NCBI GenBank assembly: GCA_022791915.1
Contig: JAAWAB010000008.1
Location: forward strand, 124,001-188,000
Direction: 5' to 3'
Source: Clostridia bacterium
GTDB lineage: Bacteria > Bacillota > Clostridia > Christensenellales > Pumilibacteraceae
Length of the DNA: 64,000 bases
Within the stretch, counting starts at the first letter, position 1, and each line of letters begins with the position of its first letter. This document shows, piece by piece, positions 1-9,985 of the stretch. Made by a program: the position numbers and the translations under genes. The notes beneath the pieces were generated by a model. It did not search any database, was not told where the DNA came from, and was given only the letters and a program-made list of their open reading frames with translations.

Positions 1-54
1 GGCGCCGCCATTATCAATCGTCTTGTAAAAAGCAGCGGCGGAAAAATTATCTGA
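1..54 (+). CDS. C-terminal end of a Sua5/YwlC-type threonylcarbamoyl-AMP synthase (5' end outside window)
   Basis: Seventeen codons run from the window edge to a TGA at 52-54. The peptide (GAAIINRLVKSSGGKII) resembles the end of the Sua5 C-terminal domain, where a Gly-x-Ala-Ile-Met-Asn-Arg-Leu-x-Lys-type helix is usual. The position also fits: in Bacillus, ywlC lies shortly before a low-molecular-weight phosphatase gene and rpiB, as here. The full-length family makes the threonylcarbamoyl adenylate used for the t6A37 modification of tRNA. With only 17 residues visible this is an inference from a short match plus gene order. Confidence 0.5.
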   Translation, partial: GAAIINRLVKSSGGKII

Positions 55-91
55 AACGACAGGTAACAAATAAGGAGGCGTTACGGTCGGT

Positions 92-571
92 ATGGCAAAA
101 AAAGTAAAAGCGGAAAAAAAGAAAATTGTGTTTGTGTGCACGGGGAACACGTGCCGCAGTCCCATGGCGGAAATTCTGTTCCGATATATTTTGGGAAAAA
201 AGCGCAAACTTTCAGTATATGACGTATCGAGTGCGGGGTTGTGCGCCTGTGACGGCGACCCTATGACGGAGAACGCCGTGAAAGCAATGGCGGTATTGCG
301 CGTGCCGATAAAACGCGTGCATACGGCACATGCGCTCACGCGCGAAACGGCGGATAAAGCCGACTTAATCGTTTGTATGACGGGAGAACACAAAAACGCG
401 CTTGCCGCTTGGGGCGATAAGGTAAAATCGGTGCGCGAACTTACGGGCGGCAACGACGTGCCCGACCCGTACGGCGGAGATTTGGCGCTGTACGTTAAAA
501 CGGCGGAATATTTGCTGTACGCGTGTGAAGATATCTTTGCGTATGCGCAGAATCTGCCTTCAAAAAAGTGA
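92..571 (+). CDS. Low-molecular-weight protein-tyrosine phosphatase family protein
   Basis: A 159-residue cytosolic protein. The phosphatase loop CX5R is at residues 16-22 (CTGNTCR followed by S-P-M-A-E), and the general-acid Asp sits in a DPYGG motif near residue 125; together these define the LMW-PTP fold. In Firmicutes these proteins dephosphorylate phosphotyrosine or phosphoarginine; YwlE of Bacillus is the arginine phosphatase and lies in the same gene order. Position 20 inside the loop is Thr here. In YwlE a Thr in the loop is linked to arginine specificity, so phosphoarginine is a plausible substrate but is not shown. The start is backed by AAGGAGG at 71-77. The Lys-rich first ten residues are unusual but in frame with the SD. 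Confidence 0.88.
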   Translation: MAKKVKAEKKKIVFVCTGNTCRSPMAEILFRYILGKKRKLSVYDVSSAGLCACDGDPMTENAVKAMAVLRVPIKRVHTAHALTRETADKADLIVCMTGEHKNALAAWGDKVKSVRELTGGNDVPDPYGGDLALYVKTAEYLLYACEDIFAYAQNLPSKK

Positions 572-644
572 GTGCCTGCGTTTCGCATTTTGGGCACGGT
601 AGCGGCACACAACCGAAATTTCGGAAAAACGTATAGGGAAATTC

Positions 645-673
645 TTGCAAAAATCCGATATTTGTGGTATTAT
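645..673 (+). promoter_or_regulatory. Sigma-A promoter of rpiB and the V-ATPase operon
   Basis: TTGCAA at 645-650, 17-base spacer, TATTAT at 668-673. It lies in the 185-base gap after the phosphatase gene. No other comparable promoter is seen before the V-ATPase genes, so they are probably read from here together with rpiB. Confidence 0.7.
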
Positions 674-756
674 TTATATAATCGCGTGCGGGCGGTAGCC
701 TGCGCGGTATGCGGAAAAAGTGCCAAACGGGCAACAGATAGAACGGAGTAGAAAAG

Positions 757-1200
757 ATGATAGCAATCGGGTGCGACCATGCGGCAACGGAACTGAAAAA
801 CAAGATTAAAAATCGGTTGGAAAGCCAAGGCTTAACCGTGAAGGATTTCGGGTGTCATTCCAATCAAGCCGTAGATTATCCCGACTATGCGATAGCGGTG
901 GCAAAAGCAGTGGCGTCGGGAGAATGCGAAAAAGGCGTTCTCATTTGCGGCACGGGAATCGGCATGAGCATTGCGGCAAACAAGGTAAAAGGAATCCGTT
1001 GCGCGCTTTGCGGCGATACCTTTTCGGCACGTGCGACGCGGGAGCATAACAACGCCAATATACTGGCGCTCGGGCAACGCGTAACGGGCGAAGGACTTGC
1101 GCTCGATATTGTAGACGTATTTTTCGGCACGGCGTTTTCGGGCGATGAACGCCATATGCGCAGAATAGAAAAGATAACGCAAATAGAGGAACAGAAATGA
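757..1200 (+). CDS. rpiB: Ribose-5-phosphate isomerase B
   Basis: 147 residues, the usual RpiB length. It interconverts ribose 5-phosphate and ribulose 5-phosphate in the non-oxidative pentose phosphate pathway (some members act on allose or galactose 6-phosphate). The N-terminus IGCDHAA, the catalytic-Cys segment ICGTGIGMSIAANK (Cys64) and the EHNNANIL segment with its His are all family hallmarks. GGAG at 745-748 sets the ATG at 757. The TGA overlaps the ATG of the next gene (ATGA at 1197-1200), so rpiB is translationally coupled to the first V-ATPase gene. Confidence 0.95.
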   Translation: MIAIGCDHAATELKNKIKNRLESQGLTVKDFGCHSNQAVDYPDYAIAVAKAVASGECEKGVLICGTGIGMSIAANKVKGIRCALCGDTFSARATREHNNANILALGQRVTGEGLALDIVDVFFGTAFSGDERHMRRIEKITQIEEQK

Positions 1201-1517
1201 TAGAAGAAGTCATTGCCGAAATTGCGGCGTCGGAAGAAAAGGCGGCGCAGATACTTGCAGAAGCACAACAGAAAGCGAAGGAATTGTCTTTATCCGCCGC
1301 ACGCGACGCGGACGCTATCCGTGCGCAACTTGCCGAAGAAACCAAACGGCAGGTAAAAGAGATACTTGCCGAAGCGGAAAAACAGGCGGATGCCTTTGCG
1401 GAGAAAGCGAGTAAAGAGGCGGAAGCCGCGGCGCAAAATTTGGCGCGCGCCGCCGAGAAAAACGTCCGTTCCGCAGGCGAATGGCTGGCGGAAATGTTGA
1501 CCAAAGGGAAGATTTAA
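1197..1517 (+). CDS. ntpF: V-type ATPase peripheral stalk subunit G/H
   Basis: A 106-residue, almost wholly helical Ala/Glu/Lys-rich protein with heptad-like spacing from about residue 5 to 95. This is the pattern of the stalk subunit (NtpF/AhaH) that pairs with subunit E as a right-handed coiled coil and connects the catalytic head to subunit I. Sequence alone would not be specific, but being first in an operon that continues I-K-E-C-F-A-B-D makes the assignment secure. It overlaps rpiB by four bases and ends seven bases before the next start. Confidence 0.85.
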   Translation: MIEEVIAEIAASEEKAAQILAEAQQKAKELSLSAARDADAIRAQLAEETKRQVKEILAEAEKQADAFAEKASKEAEAAAQNLARAAEKNVRSAGEWLAEMLTKGKI

Positions 1518-1524
1518 GCGGACT

Positions 1525-3498
1525 ATGGCAATAGCGAAGATGAGCCGACTCCGCCTAATCGGATTGAAGTCGGACAAAAACAGAATCATGAACGCACTCG
1601 TGCGAAGCGGCGCGTTTGAAGCAACCCCTACGTCGGTGGGAGAACGCGGCGTCGCAGAGCGGTCGTATCTCGAAAAGGCGGTGGCTCGGCAGGCAAAAAT
1701 ATCGTTTGCCATCGACTGGCTTTCGGCTTGTGCTACCGAGTATCTTTCCAAAAAGAAACAGAACGAATCGGACGTTAAGCGCGGGCGCGCGCAACCGATT
1801 GCCGCGGCGCCTGTGGAAAACGTAAAAAAGGGCGGCGGCAGAACGGTGATGGGCTATGATGATTTTTACGACGTAGCCGCAAAAGAATATGAACTTACCG
1901 CGGTGTGCGACGAGTTGGAAAAGCTCAATTTTGCCCGACTCGAATACAAGTCGCAGTTGCAGAAAAACAGAACGCGCATTCGCACGGTAGCGCCGTACGA
2001 GGCGTTTCCGCTCAAATTTTCCGCGCTCGGAAACGGTGCGTCGGCAAGCGTGTTGCTTGCATACTCTTCGGCGAATACCGATTTATCGTGGGGAGAGTTG
2101 CCCGTATTCTCCGAACGTTACGCTACGCAAAAAGGCACGCTTTTGGGAATCGTGTGCCGCGTTTGCGACAGAGAAAAGGTTACGGCGCTTTTATCGAATG
2201 CGGGTTTTTCGTTGTGTACGCTTACCGACGACGAAACGCCTGCAAAACTGATAGAATCGTATCGTGCCGAACAACGCAAACTTACGGATAACGATACGGC
2301 GGCGCTGTATCGGGCGCTCGATTATTACAAATATTTGCCCGAACTGAAAGTGTTGTACGACGTTATCGGGCAGGAAATCGAGAAAGCGACGGTGGAACTC
2401 GATTTTGTTACCACCGACAATACGTTTGTTATAGAAGGGTGGATTCCTTCCGACGCGGCGCCTGCGGTAATGCAAAAAATCAAAGAAAAGACGGAAAAAA
2501 TCGTAACGTATCTCACCGAGCCGCAGGAAGGCGACACGCCGCCTACGTTGGTGGTGAGCAAAAAGATTTTCAAGCCGTATGAAGACGTTACCAACATGTA
2601 CAGCGTGCCCGCCTACAACGAACTGGACCCTAATCCGTTTATGGCGGTGTTCTTCTTCCTGTTTTTCGGAATCATGATAGGCGACGCGGGATACGGCGTG
2701 GTGTTGAGTATTGCCGCGGGGCTTATGCTTAAATTCTGCAAACTCGAACGGGGAACAAGCAGATTGATTGCACTTGTGGGTATGGGCGGCATTTCGGCTA
2801 TTTTATGGGGCGTGTTGTTCGGCGGTGTGTTCTCCATAAGCGCTGTTCCGCCGCTGTGGTTCAACCCCATGGAAGAACCGCTGATGATGCTTGCCGTGTC
2901 GATTATTTTGGGTGTGGTTCAGATACTGTTCGGATACGCGCTCAATTCGGTAAAGAGTTTTCGCGAACATCGACCCGTTGACGCTATACTCGACAGCATT
3001 TTCATTTTCATTCTGTTCGGCGGAATTGCGTGTATAGCGCTTGATATGCTGTTAAAACCCGCCGCGCCCTTGCAAACGGTGGGGCTTGCGCTTATCGGCG
3101 TGTCGCTTGCGGGTATACTACTCACGGCGGGACGACACAGAAAAGGCATTCTCGGCAAAATCATGGGCGGATTTTCGGGGTTGTACGGTTTGGTGAATCT
3201 GTTGAGCGACGTGTTGTCGTACGCGCGCATTTTCGGGCTCGGCCTGGCAAGCGGCGCAATCGGATTGGCATTTAATACGTTGGGTATTTTGTTCTTCGAT
3301 ATTCCCGTGGTGGGTTACGTAATCGGTTTTATTATTCTGATTCCGTTGCATGCCTTCAATATAGGCATCGGCGTGCTGGGCGCATATGTGCACAACGCCC
3401 GTCTGCAATTTTTGGAGTTTTACGGGAAATTCTATACGGGAGACGGCAGAATGTTCAGCCCGTTGGGAGAAAAGACCAGATACGTGCGGTTCAATTAA
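1525..3498 (+). CDS. ntpI: V-type ATPase membrane subunit I (a-subunit equivalent)
   Basis: 657 residues, normal for the family. The N-terminal half (about 1-355) is the soluble, helical arm that meets the peripheral stalks. The C-terminal half carries seven to eight membrane helices, starting at NPFMAVFFFLFFG and the conserved MIGDAGYG segment. The essential channel arginine is R568 in LSYARIFGLGLASG. This subunit forms the ion half-channels against the c-ring. The spacing to the previous gene is seven bases; the SD is weak, so coupling is likely. Confidence 0.95.
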   Translation: MAIAKMSRLRLIGLKSDKNRIMNALVRSGAFEATPTSVGERGVAERSYLEKAVARQAKISFAIDWLSACATEYLSKKKQNESDVKRGRAQPIAAAPVENVKKGGGRTVMGYDDFYDVAAKEYELTAVCDELEKLNFARLEYKSQLQKNRTRIRTVAPYEAFPLKFSALGNGASASVLLAYSSANTDLSWGELPVFSERYATQKGTLLGIVCRVCDREKVTALLSNAGFSLCTLTDDETPAKLIESYRAEQRKLTDNDTAALYRALDYYKYLPELKVLYDVIGQEIEKATVELDFVTTDNTFVIEGWIPSDAAPAVMQKIKEKTEKIVTYLTEPQEGDTPPTLVVSKKIFKPYEDVTNMYSVPAYNELDPNPFMAVFFFLFFGIMIGDAGYGVVLSIAAGLMLKFCKLERGTSRLIALVGMGGISAILWGVLFGGVFSISAVPPLWFNPMEEPLMMLAVSIILGVVQILFGYALNSVKSFREHRPVDAILDSIFIFILFGGIACIALDMLLKPAAPLQTVGLALIGVSLAGILLTAGRHRKGILGKIMGGFSGLYGLVNLLSDVLSYARIFGLGLASGAIGLAFNTLGILFFDIPVVGYVIGFIILIPLHAFNIGIGVLGAYVHNARLQFLEFYGKFYTGDGRMFSPLGEKTRYVRFN

Positions 3499-3505
3499 AA
3501 GTTAT

Positions 3506-3519
3506 CGCGCTCGGGCGCG
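3506..3519 (+). other. Short GC hairpin just upstream of the proteolipid gene
   Basis: CGCGC-TCGG-GCGCG, a perfect five-pair stem with a four-base loop, in the 70-base gap before ntpK. It has no T-run, so it is not a terminator. With the hairpin at 4068-4090 it brackets the gene whose product is needed in the highest copy number. Confidence 0.5.
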
Positions 3520-3529
3520 TGGCTTATAG

Positions 3530-4051
<522 letters not shown>

Positions 4052-4067
4052 AAGATTTCGGCAAACA

Positions 4068-4090
4068 TTCGGCAAAAAAGTTTTGCCGAA
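4068..4090 (+). other. Intercistronic hairpin between ntpK and ntpE
   Basis: TTCGGCAAAA, loop AAG, TTTTGCCGAA: a perfect ten-pair stem. There is no T-run after it and the operon continues, so it is more likely an RNA stability or processing element than a terminator. A second TTCGGCAAA copy lies directly upstream near 4057. Confidence 0.6.
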
Positions 4091-4114
4091 AGAGCGTTTG
4101 GCGGAGGGATAGGA

Positions 4115-4699
4115 ATGGAAGGAAAAGAGGCGATTATCGCCGATATTATCGAAAAAGCGGAGATTGCTGCGGCAGCTCTGACGGCGGACGCGCGCGAAGA
4201 ATACAACGAAACGGTAGAGCGCGTTCGTGCGGACGAGAGCAGACGGCAAAGCGAGGCGGTTGCGGCGGCGCGTGAGTCGGCGCAGGCGTTGCTTGCCCGT
4301 AGGCAAACGCTGTGTGCGCTCGAAACCCGAAAGGCGGAATTAGCCGCCAAACAGAAGGTAATCGATGCGGCATACGAAGAAGCGGCACATAAGATTCTGA
4401 ATATGACCGACCATATCTACCGCGAGTTTGTGGGCAATATGGTGGAAAAATATGCGGACGACGGCGACGAGATTGTAGTGGCGGAACGCGACTGCAAGCG
4501 TTTGCACGATGAATGGCTGACCGCAATCGCGCGCAAGACGGGGAAAAATCTTGCCTTTTCGAATCGGACGCATTCGGGGCGCGGCGGCGTGATTTTGGTG
4601 GGAAAATCGTGCGATAAAAATCTGACGCTGGAAACCCTGCTCGGTTCCTTGCGCGAAGATTCGCTGGCGGGTGTGGCAACGCGCCTGTTCGGCAAATAA
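4115..4699 (+). CDS. ntpE: V-type ATPase peripheral stalk subunit E
   Basis: 194 residues. The first ~95 are a long charged helix that pairs with the G/H subunit; the rest is the globular head that binds the A/B hexamer, ending with the typical GGVIL...GKSCDKNLTLETLLGSLRED region. A GGAGGG SD lies about 7 bases upstream of the ATG. Position between K and C is the standard order in Clostridia. Confidence 0.9.
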   Translation: MEGKEAIIADIIEKAEIAAAALTADAREEYNETVERVRADESRRQSEAVAAARESAQALLARRQTLCALETRKAELAAKQKVIDAAYEEAAHKILNMTDHIYREFVGNMVEKYADDGDEIVVAERDCKRLHDEWLTAIARKTGKNLAFSNRTHSGRGGVILVGKSCDKNLTLETLLGSLREDSLAGVATRLFGK

Positions 4700-4709
4700 G
4701 GATAACGCA

Positions 4710-5672
4710 ATGGTAACGAGAATTTACGCCAATGCCGTGGCAAAATACAACGAAGGAAAGCTGTTGAACGCCGAAAAATTGCACCGAATCGCCGACGCTA
4801 CGTTTGCGGACGCGGTGAAAATGCTGTGCGATTACGGCTACGGCGGCGGTACGGTAGACGAAAAAAATTACGATATCGATTCGTTTATTTCCGCGGAAAC
4901 GGCAAAACTGATTGACTATGCGCTCACGAGCGCGCCGAACGAATATCTTTCGCGTATTCTCACCAATCGGTTTTTATACGGAAACGCAAAGGCGTATTAT
5001 AAGGCACGGGCAACGGGAAAGAGCAATCCCGCCGCCGTATACAAGATGCCCGACGGCGAAATCGAATCGGGAATCGGGCGGGGAGAATATGCGGCATTGC
5101 CGCCGTTTATGGCGGACGCTTTGCGCGAGTTGGATATTTTGTTTGCCGAAAAGCCTGCCGACCCCAAAACGATAGACATAGCTTTAACCAAAGCGATGTA
5201 TGCGGACACCGTATATTGTGCAAAAAAATCGTATAGCAAAGCGTTGAAAAATTATGCGGCGGGAGAAATCGACCTTGCCAATATTTTCACGGTATTGCGA
5301 GCCCGCGCGCTCGGAGTTGGCGAAACGGCGTTTGCGGATATGTTGGTTGCAGGCGGAAAAATGACGCCCGACCGATTAACCGCCATTTACCGCGCCGAAG
5401 AGCCTGCGGCGCTTATTGCGGAATCGCCGTACGCTTTTATTGCGGAAGGGAACGAATCGCTTTCTTTGCCTCTTGCCGAAGCGCGTTCGGACGACTGGTT
5501 GTTGCGTATCTGGGAACAGCAGGCGGACAACATGCAGTCGCTTTCACCGTTTGTTTCGTATTTTCTGGCACAGCTCGGCGAATACAAAACGGTAAAAATG
5601 ATTTTAACCTGTTTGAAAAATAATGCCCGCGCCGAGATTTTGCCGAGATTGCGGCAGGTTGCGGGCGCATGA
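4710..5672 (+). CDS. ntpC: V-type ATPase subunit C (d-type rotor socket)
   Basis: 320 residues, all helical, beginning MVTRIYANAV. It links the central rotor stalk (D/F) to the membrane c-ring. An in-frame ATG at 4671 exists but lies inside ntpE; the start at 4710 follows AAGGA at 4698-4702 and gives a normal family N-terminus. Subunit C proteins are poorly conserved, so the call rests on length, helical pattern and position between E and F. Confidence 0.87.
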   Translation: MVTRIYANAVAKYNEGKLLNAEKLHRIADATFADAVKMLCDYGYGGGTVDEKNYDIDSFISAETAKLIDYALTSAPNEYLSRILTNRFLYGNAKAYYKARATGKSNPAAVYKMPDGEIESGIGRGEYAALPPFMADALRELDILFAEKPADPKTIDIALTKAMYADTVYCAKKSYSKALKNYAAGEIDLANIFTVLRARALGVGETAFADMLVAGGKMTPDRLTAIYRAEEPAALIAESPYAFIAEGNESLSLPLAEARSDDWLLRIWEQQADNMQSLSPFVSYFLAQLGEYKTVKMILTCLKNNARAEILPRLRQVAGA

Positions 5673-5681
5673 GGAAACAAA

Positions 5682-6005
5682 ATGACGGTAAACGGAAAAA
5701 TAGCCGTAATCGGCGATAAAGACAGCGTGCTTGCGTTTAAGGCAGTGGGTGTGGAAGCGTTTTCCGCAAGCGGCATGTTCGAGGCAAACGATTTGCTCAA
5801 AAAACTAAAAGACGATTACGCCGTGATTTTTATCACCGAAGACCTTGCCAAGCAAATCGGCGACACACTCGAAAAAATTAAATCACGTGCGTATCCCGCC
5901 GTGATTCCCATTCCCGGTACGGCGGGCAGTAACGGATTCGGAATGGAAGGAATCCGCCGCGACGTAGAAAAAGCAATCGGCGCCGATATTTTGTTCGGCG
6001 ATTGA
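5682..6005 (+). CDS. ntpG: V-type ATPase rotor subunit F
   Basis: 107 residues. The pattern KIAVIGDKDSVLAFKAVGVEAF, then a VIFITEDLA strand-helix, then PAVIPIPGTAG, is the CheY-like fold of subunit F, which sits on the central stalk with D. It starts nine bases after ntpC ends and is followed by a 40-base gap to ntpA. Confidence 0.93.
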   Translation: MTVNGKIAVIGDKDSVLAFKAVGVEAFSASGMFEANDLLKKLKDDYAVIFITEDLAKQIGDTLEKIKSRAYPAVIPIPGTAGSNGFGMEGIRRDVEKAIGADILFGD

Positions 6006-6045
6006 TTCAGTAGGCAACACAGCAGCTATCCGAGAGGTATGAAAT

Positions 6046-7809
6046 ATGAAAGGTAAAATCGTAAAAATTTCGGGACCGCTTATCGTGGCGGAAAACATGC
6101 AGGACGTTAAAATGTATGACGTCGTGCGCGTCAGCGAACAAAAGTTAATAGGCGAAGTGATAGAACTTCGCGGCGACCGCGCGTCTATACAGGTTTACGA
6201 AGAAACGAGTATGCTCGGTCCCGGAGAAGAAGTGGTGTCTACCAACGCGCCGCTTTCGGTGGAACTCGGACCGGGATTGATAGAAGGCATTTTCGACGGT
6301 ATTCAGCGTCCGCTCAATGAGCTCGTGCGCAAAAGCGGCGACAGAATCGGGCGGGGAATCGAAGTCAGCGCGCTCGACCACGCAAAGAAATGGGAGTTTG
6401 TTCCCGTGAAAAAAGCGGGCGATTTCGTAACGGGCGGCGATATTATCGGTACCGTACGCGAAAACGAAGTGATAGAGCACCGCATTATGATTCCCGTGGG
6501 CGTAGAAGGAAAACTCACGGATATATCGGGCGGTGAAAAGACGGTAGACGATACGGTTGCTACGGTAGAAGACAAAGAAGGCAAAACCCGCGCGATTACC
6601 ATGTTGCAGAAGTGGCCCGTGCGCCGCGGCAGACCGTACCGTGAAAAAATGGCGCCCGAAAAACCGATGATAACGGGGCAGCGCGTAATCGACACGTTGT
6701 TTCCCATTGCAAAGGGCGGCGTTGCGGCAGTTCCCGGTCCGTTCGGTAGCGGCAAAACGGTAGTGCAACATCAACTTGCAAAATGGGCGGACGCCGATAT
6801 CATCGTATACGTGGGTTGCGGAGAGCGCGGCAACGAAATGACCGACGTGCTCAACGAATTTCCGCACTTAACCGACCCCAAAACGGGACAACCGCTCATG
6901 AAACGTACCGTTTTGATTGCAAACACGTCCGATATGCCCGTGGCGGCACGTGAAGCGAGTATTTATACGGGCATTACGATAGCCGAATATTTCCGCGATA
7001 TGGGATATAACGTGGCAATTATGGCGGATTCCACTTCGCGTTGGGCGGAAGCGTTGCGCGAGATGAGCGGACGGTTGGAAGAAATGCCGGGCGAAGAAGG
7101 ATATCCCGCTTATTTGAGCAGTCGGCTTGCCGAATTCTACGAGCGGGCAGGTATCGTGAAATTGTTGGGTTCGGATAACCGTGTGGGGTCGGTAACGGCA
7201 ATCGGCGCCGTGTCGCCTCCGGGCGGCGATATGAGCGAACCCGTCAGTCAGGCAACCCTGCGTATCGTAAAAGTTTTCTGGGGATTGAGCGCGTCGCTTG
7301 CGTCCAAACGTCATTTCCCCGCAATCGATTGGTTGGTCAGCTATTCGTTGTACAGCGACCGTCTTGCCGATTGGTACAGCGAGTCGGTGGCGCCCGATTA
7401 CAACGCCTACCGCACGTCGGCAATGCGTATTTTGCAAGAAGAAGCGCAACTCGACGAAATCGTTCGTTTGGTGGGTATGGACGCGCTTTCGCCGCGCGAC
7501 CGCTTAACGATGGAAGCGGCAAAGTCTATCCGCGAAGATTACCTGCACCAAAATGCGTTCCATGAAACGGATACCTATACGTCTATGGAAAAGCAGTATA
7601 AAATGCTCAAACTGATTATCGATTATTATCGTTTCGGCACCGAAGCGCTCGAAAAGTCGGCGTCGCTCAACGAGATTCTCAATATTCCCGCGCGCGAACA
7701 GATTGGGCGAAGCAAATATATTTCCGAAAGCGAAATCGAGCGTTTAGACGCCATTTCCGCCGACATGAAGGCGCAACTGGGCGGCTTGAAGGCGCAAGAT
7801 ACTTTTTAA
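6046..7809 (+). CDS. ntpA: V-type ATPase catalytic subunit A
   Basis: 587 residues. It hydrolyses (or makes) ATP in the peripheral A3B3 head. The P-loop GPFGSGKT is at residues 231-238, preceded by the long non-homologous insertion that separates V-type A from F-type beta subunits. [27 protein letters not shown], with its catalytic and arginine-contact residues, follows. The start has a GAGAGGT-type SD. It is the best conserved gene of the operon. Confidence 0.98.
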   Translation: MKGKIVKISGPLIVAENMQDVKMYDVVRVSEQKLIGEVIELRGDRASIQVYEETSMLGPGEEVVSTNAPLSVELGPGLIEGIFDGIQRPLNELVRKSGDRIGRGIEVSALDHAKKWEFVPVKKAGDFVTGGDIIGTVRENEVIEHRIMIPVGVEGKLTDISGGEKTVDDTVATVEDKEGKTRAITMLQKWPVRRGRPYREKMAPEKPMITGQRVIDTLFPIAKGGVAAVPGPFGSGKTVVQHQLAKWADADIIVYVGCGERGNEMTDVLNEFPHLTDPKTGQPLMKRTVLIANTSDMPVAAREASIYTGITIAEYFRDMGYNVAIMADSTSRWAEALREMSGRLEEMPGEEGYPAYLSSRLAEFYERAGIVKLLGSDNRVGSVTAIGAVSPPGGDMSEPVSQATLRIVKVFWGLSASLASKRHFPAIDWLVSYSLYSDRLADWYSESVAPDYNAYRTSAMRILQEEAQLDEIVRLVGMDALSPRDRLTMEAAKSIREDYLHQNAFHETDTYTSMEKQYKMLKLIIDYYRFGTEALEKSASLNEILNIPAREQIGRSKYISESEIERLDAISADMKAQLGGLKAQDTF

Positions 7810-7857
7810 CGGCATTGCCGATAATCGCAAACACGAAACAGAATGGAGTAAGAACGT

Positions 7858-9234
7858 ATGCTGAAAGAATACCGTACCATAAAAGAAGTTGTGGGACCGT
7901 TGATGCTTGTGGAAAACGTGGAAAACGTCAAGTACAACGAACTTGTGCAAATCGAGCAGGCGAACGGCGAAATCCGTCAGGGCAAAGTGTTGGAAATCAA
8001 CCGCGACCGCGCGCTTGTGCAGTTGTTCGAGGCAAGTCAGGGATTGAAGATTTCTTCGGCGAAAGCGCGCTTTTTGGGCAAGAGTATCGAACTGAAAGTT
8101 TCCATGGATATGTTGGGACGGGTGTTCGACGGAATGGGGCACCCCAAAGACGGCGGACCCGAAATCATACCCGAAAAGAGCATGGATATAAACGGTTCGC
8201 CCATTAACCCCGCGGCGCGCGATTATCCCGACGAATTTATTCAAACGGGCATTTCGGCAATCGACGGACTGAACACGCTGGTGCGCGGGCAGAAACTTCC
8301 CGTGTTTTCGGCAAGCGGACTTCCGCATGCCAATCTTGCCGCACAGATAGCGCGGCAGGCAAAAGTACTCGGAGGCGACAGCAAATTCGCCGTCGTATTC
8401 GCCGCCATGGGAATCACATACGAAGAAGCGGATTTCTTTATTTCCGATTTCCGCAAAACGGGCGCTATCGACCGCGCCGTACTGTTTATGAATCTGGCGT
8501 CCGACCCTGCTATCGAACGGATTGCCACGCCGCGTATGGCGCTTTCCGCCGCCGAATATTTGGCTTTTGATAAAGGCATGCACGTGTTGGTTATCATGAC
8601 GGACATCACCAACTATGCAGAAGCAATGCGCGAAGTTTCCGCCGCCCGTAAAGAAGTGCCGGGGCGTCGCGGATATCCGGGATATTTGTATACCGACCTT
8701 GCATCTATTTACGAGCGTGCGGGTAAAATCCGCGGCAAAGAAGGTTCTATCACGCAGATTCCCATTCTCACCATGCCCGAAGACGACAAAACGCACCCCA
8801 TTCCCGACCTTACGGGGTATATTACCGAAGGACAGATTATTCTTTCGCGCGAGTTGTATAAAAAGGGATACAATCCGCCGATAGACGTGTTGCCTTCGTT
8901 GAGCCGACTCAAAGATAAAGGAATCGGTAAAGGCAAAACGCGCGAAGACCATGCCGACACAATGAACCAGTTGTTCGCCGCCTATGCGCGCGGTAAAGAG
9001 GCAAAAGAATTGAGCGCCATTTTGGGCGACGCCGCGCTCACCGACGTAGACAAAAAATATGCCGAGTTTGCCGAAAAATTCGAGCGGCGCTATATTTCGC
9101 AAGGGTTCGATACCAACCGCGATATAGAAGAAACGCTCACAATCGGTTGGGAATTGTTGTCCGTTTTGCCCAAGAGCGAACTGAAACGAATCAAAGACGA
9201 ATATATCCAAACGTATTTGCCCAAGAAGGCGTGA
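7858..9234 (+). CDS. ntpB: V-type ATPase regulatory subunit B
   Basis: 458 residues, the normal B length. It is an AAA-like hexamer subunit without a functional P-loop, as expected for the non-catalytic partner: the region after [19 protein letters not shown] has SGLPHANL in place of GxxxxGKT. It supplies the arginine finger to the A-B interface. GGAGT lies upstream of the ATG. Gap to ntpA 48 bases, to ntpD 26 bases. Confidence 0.98.
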   Translation: MLKEYRTIKEVVGPLMLVENVENVKYNELVQIEQANGEIRQGKVLEINRDRALVQLFEASQGLKISSAKARFLGKSIELKVSMDMLGRVFDGMGHPKDGGPEIIPEKSMDINGSPINPAARDYPDEFIQTGISAIDGLNTLVRGQKLPVFSASGLPHANLAAQIARQAKVLGGDSKFAVVFAAMGITYEEADFFISDFRKTGAIDRAVLFMNLASDPAIERIATPRMALSAAEYLAFDKGMHVLVIMTDITNYAEAMREVSAARKEVPGRRGYPGYLYTDLASIYERAGKIRGKEGSITQIPILTMPEDDKTHPIPDLTGYITEGQIILSRELYKKGYNPPIDVLPSLSRLKDKGIGKGKTREDHADTMNQLFAAYARGKEAKELSAILGDAALTDVDKKYAEFAEKFERRYISQGFDTNRDIEETLTIGWELLSVLPKSELKRIKDEYIQTYLPKKA

Positions 9235-9260
9235 TAAAGGCGTAGGGGAGAAGAAATCCA

Positions 9261-9896
9261 ATGGCAAGACTGACGGTAAACCCCACGCGTATGGAATTGC
9301 GGCGACTCAAAACGCGATTGAGCACTGCCACTCGGGGGCATAAACTGTTGAAAGACAAATCGGACGAAATGGTGCGCCGCTTTATGGAGTTGGTGCGTAT
9401 CAATAAGTCTTTGCGCGAAGAAATCGAAGGCGAAGTGGCGGACGCGTTGCGCGGCTTTATGCTTGCGCGCGCCGTGTCGAGCGCCGAAGATATCGAGCAA
9501 GTACTTTCCATGCCCAAAGTGGAAGTAACGTTGCATGCGGGCACAAAAAACATTATGGGCGTAGACGTTCCCGATGTAGCCATTTCCATGCCCGCAATCG
9601 GCGACCTTTTGCCGTATGCGTTTTCGTCGGCGCCTTCCGATCTCGATAACGCCGTAATCAAACTTTCACAGTTAACCGAAAAACTGTTGCGGCTTGCCGA
9701 AGTGGAAAAAACGTGCAACATGTTGGCAGACGAAATCGAGAAAAACCGCCGTCGTGTCAACGCGCTCGAATACGTTATGATTCCCCAGCTGGAAGAAACA
9801 ATCAAATATATTCTCATGAAGTTAGACGAAAACGAGCGCGGCAATCTTACGCGCCTGATGAAAGTTAAGTCGATGATGCAGGAACGCGACGGATAA
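9261..9896 (+). CDS. ntpD: V-type ATPase central stalk subunit D
   Basis: 211 residues. It starts MARLTVNPTRMELRRLKTRLSTATRGHKLLKDK, the classic N-terminal helix of subunit D, and ends in a second long helix (residues about 120-200). The two form the antiparallel coiled-coil shaft that turns inside A3B3. It is the last gene of the operon; the hairpin at 9951-9985 follows. Confidence 0.95.
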   Translation: MARLTVNPTRMELRRLKTRLSTATRGHKLLKDKSDEMVRRFMELVRINKSLREEIEGEVADALRGFMLARAVSSAEDIEQVLSMPKVEVTLHAGTKNIMGVDVPDVAISMPAIGDLLPYAFSSAPSDLDNAVIKLSQLTEKLLRLAEVEKTCNMLADEIEKNRRRVNALEYVMIPQLEETIKYILMKLDENERGNLTRLMKVKSMMQERDG

Positions 9897-9950
9897 TCGC
9901 AAAATCTTTGTTTTTGAGAATCGTAGCAATAAGTCATATTCCGACGATAA

Positions 9951-9985
9951 ACCCCGTATATATGTGATATATGCGGGGTGTTTTC
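9951..9985 (+). terminator. Terminator of the V-ATPase operon, overlapping the next gene's SD
   Basis: ACCCCGTATATA at 9951-9962, loop TGTGA, TATATGCGGGGT at 9968-9979: a 12-pair stem with one wobble, then GTTTTC. The short T-run makes it a modest terminator. The 3' arm contains the GGGGTG that serves as SD for the gene starting at 9986, so folding would also hide that site. Confidence 0.65.

Noticed and set aside
572..644. Hairpin after the phosphatase gene (GTGCC...GGCAC) as a terminator
   Set aside because: The stem is interrupted and has no T-run.
7744..9267. A 507-codon open frame on the minus strand opposite ntpB
   Set aside because: Shadow of a conserved V-ATPase gene; composition is typical of an antisense frame and no start signals are present.
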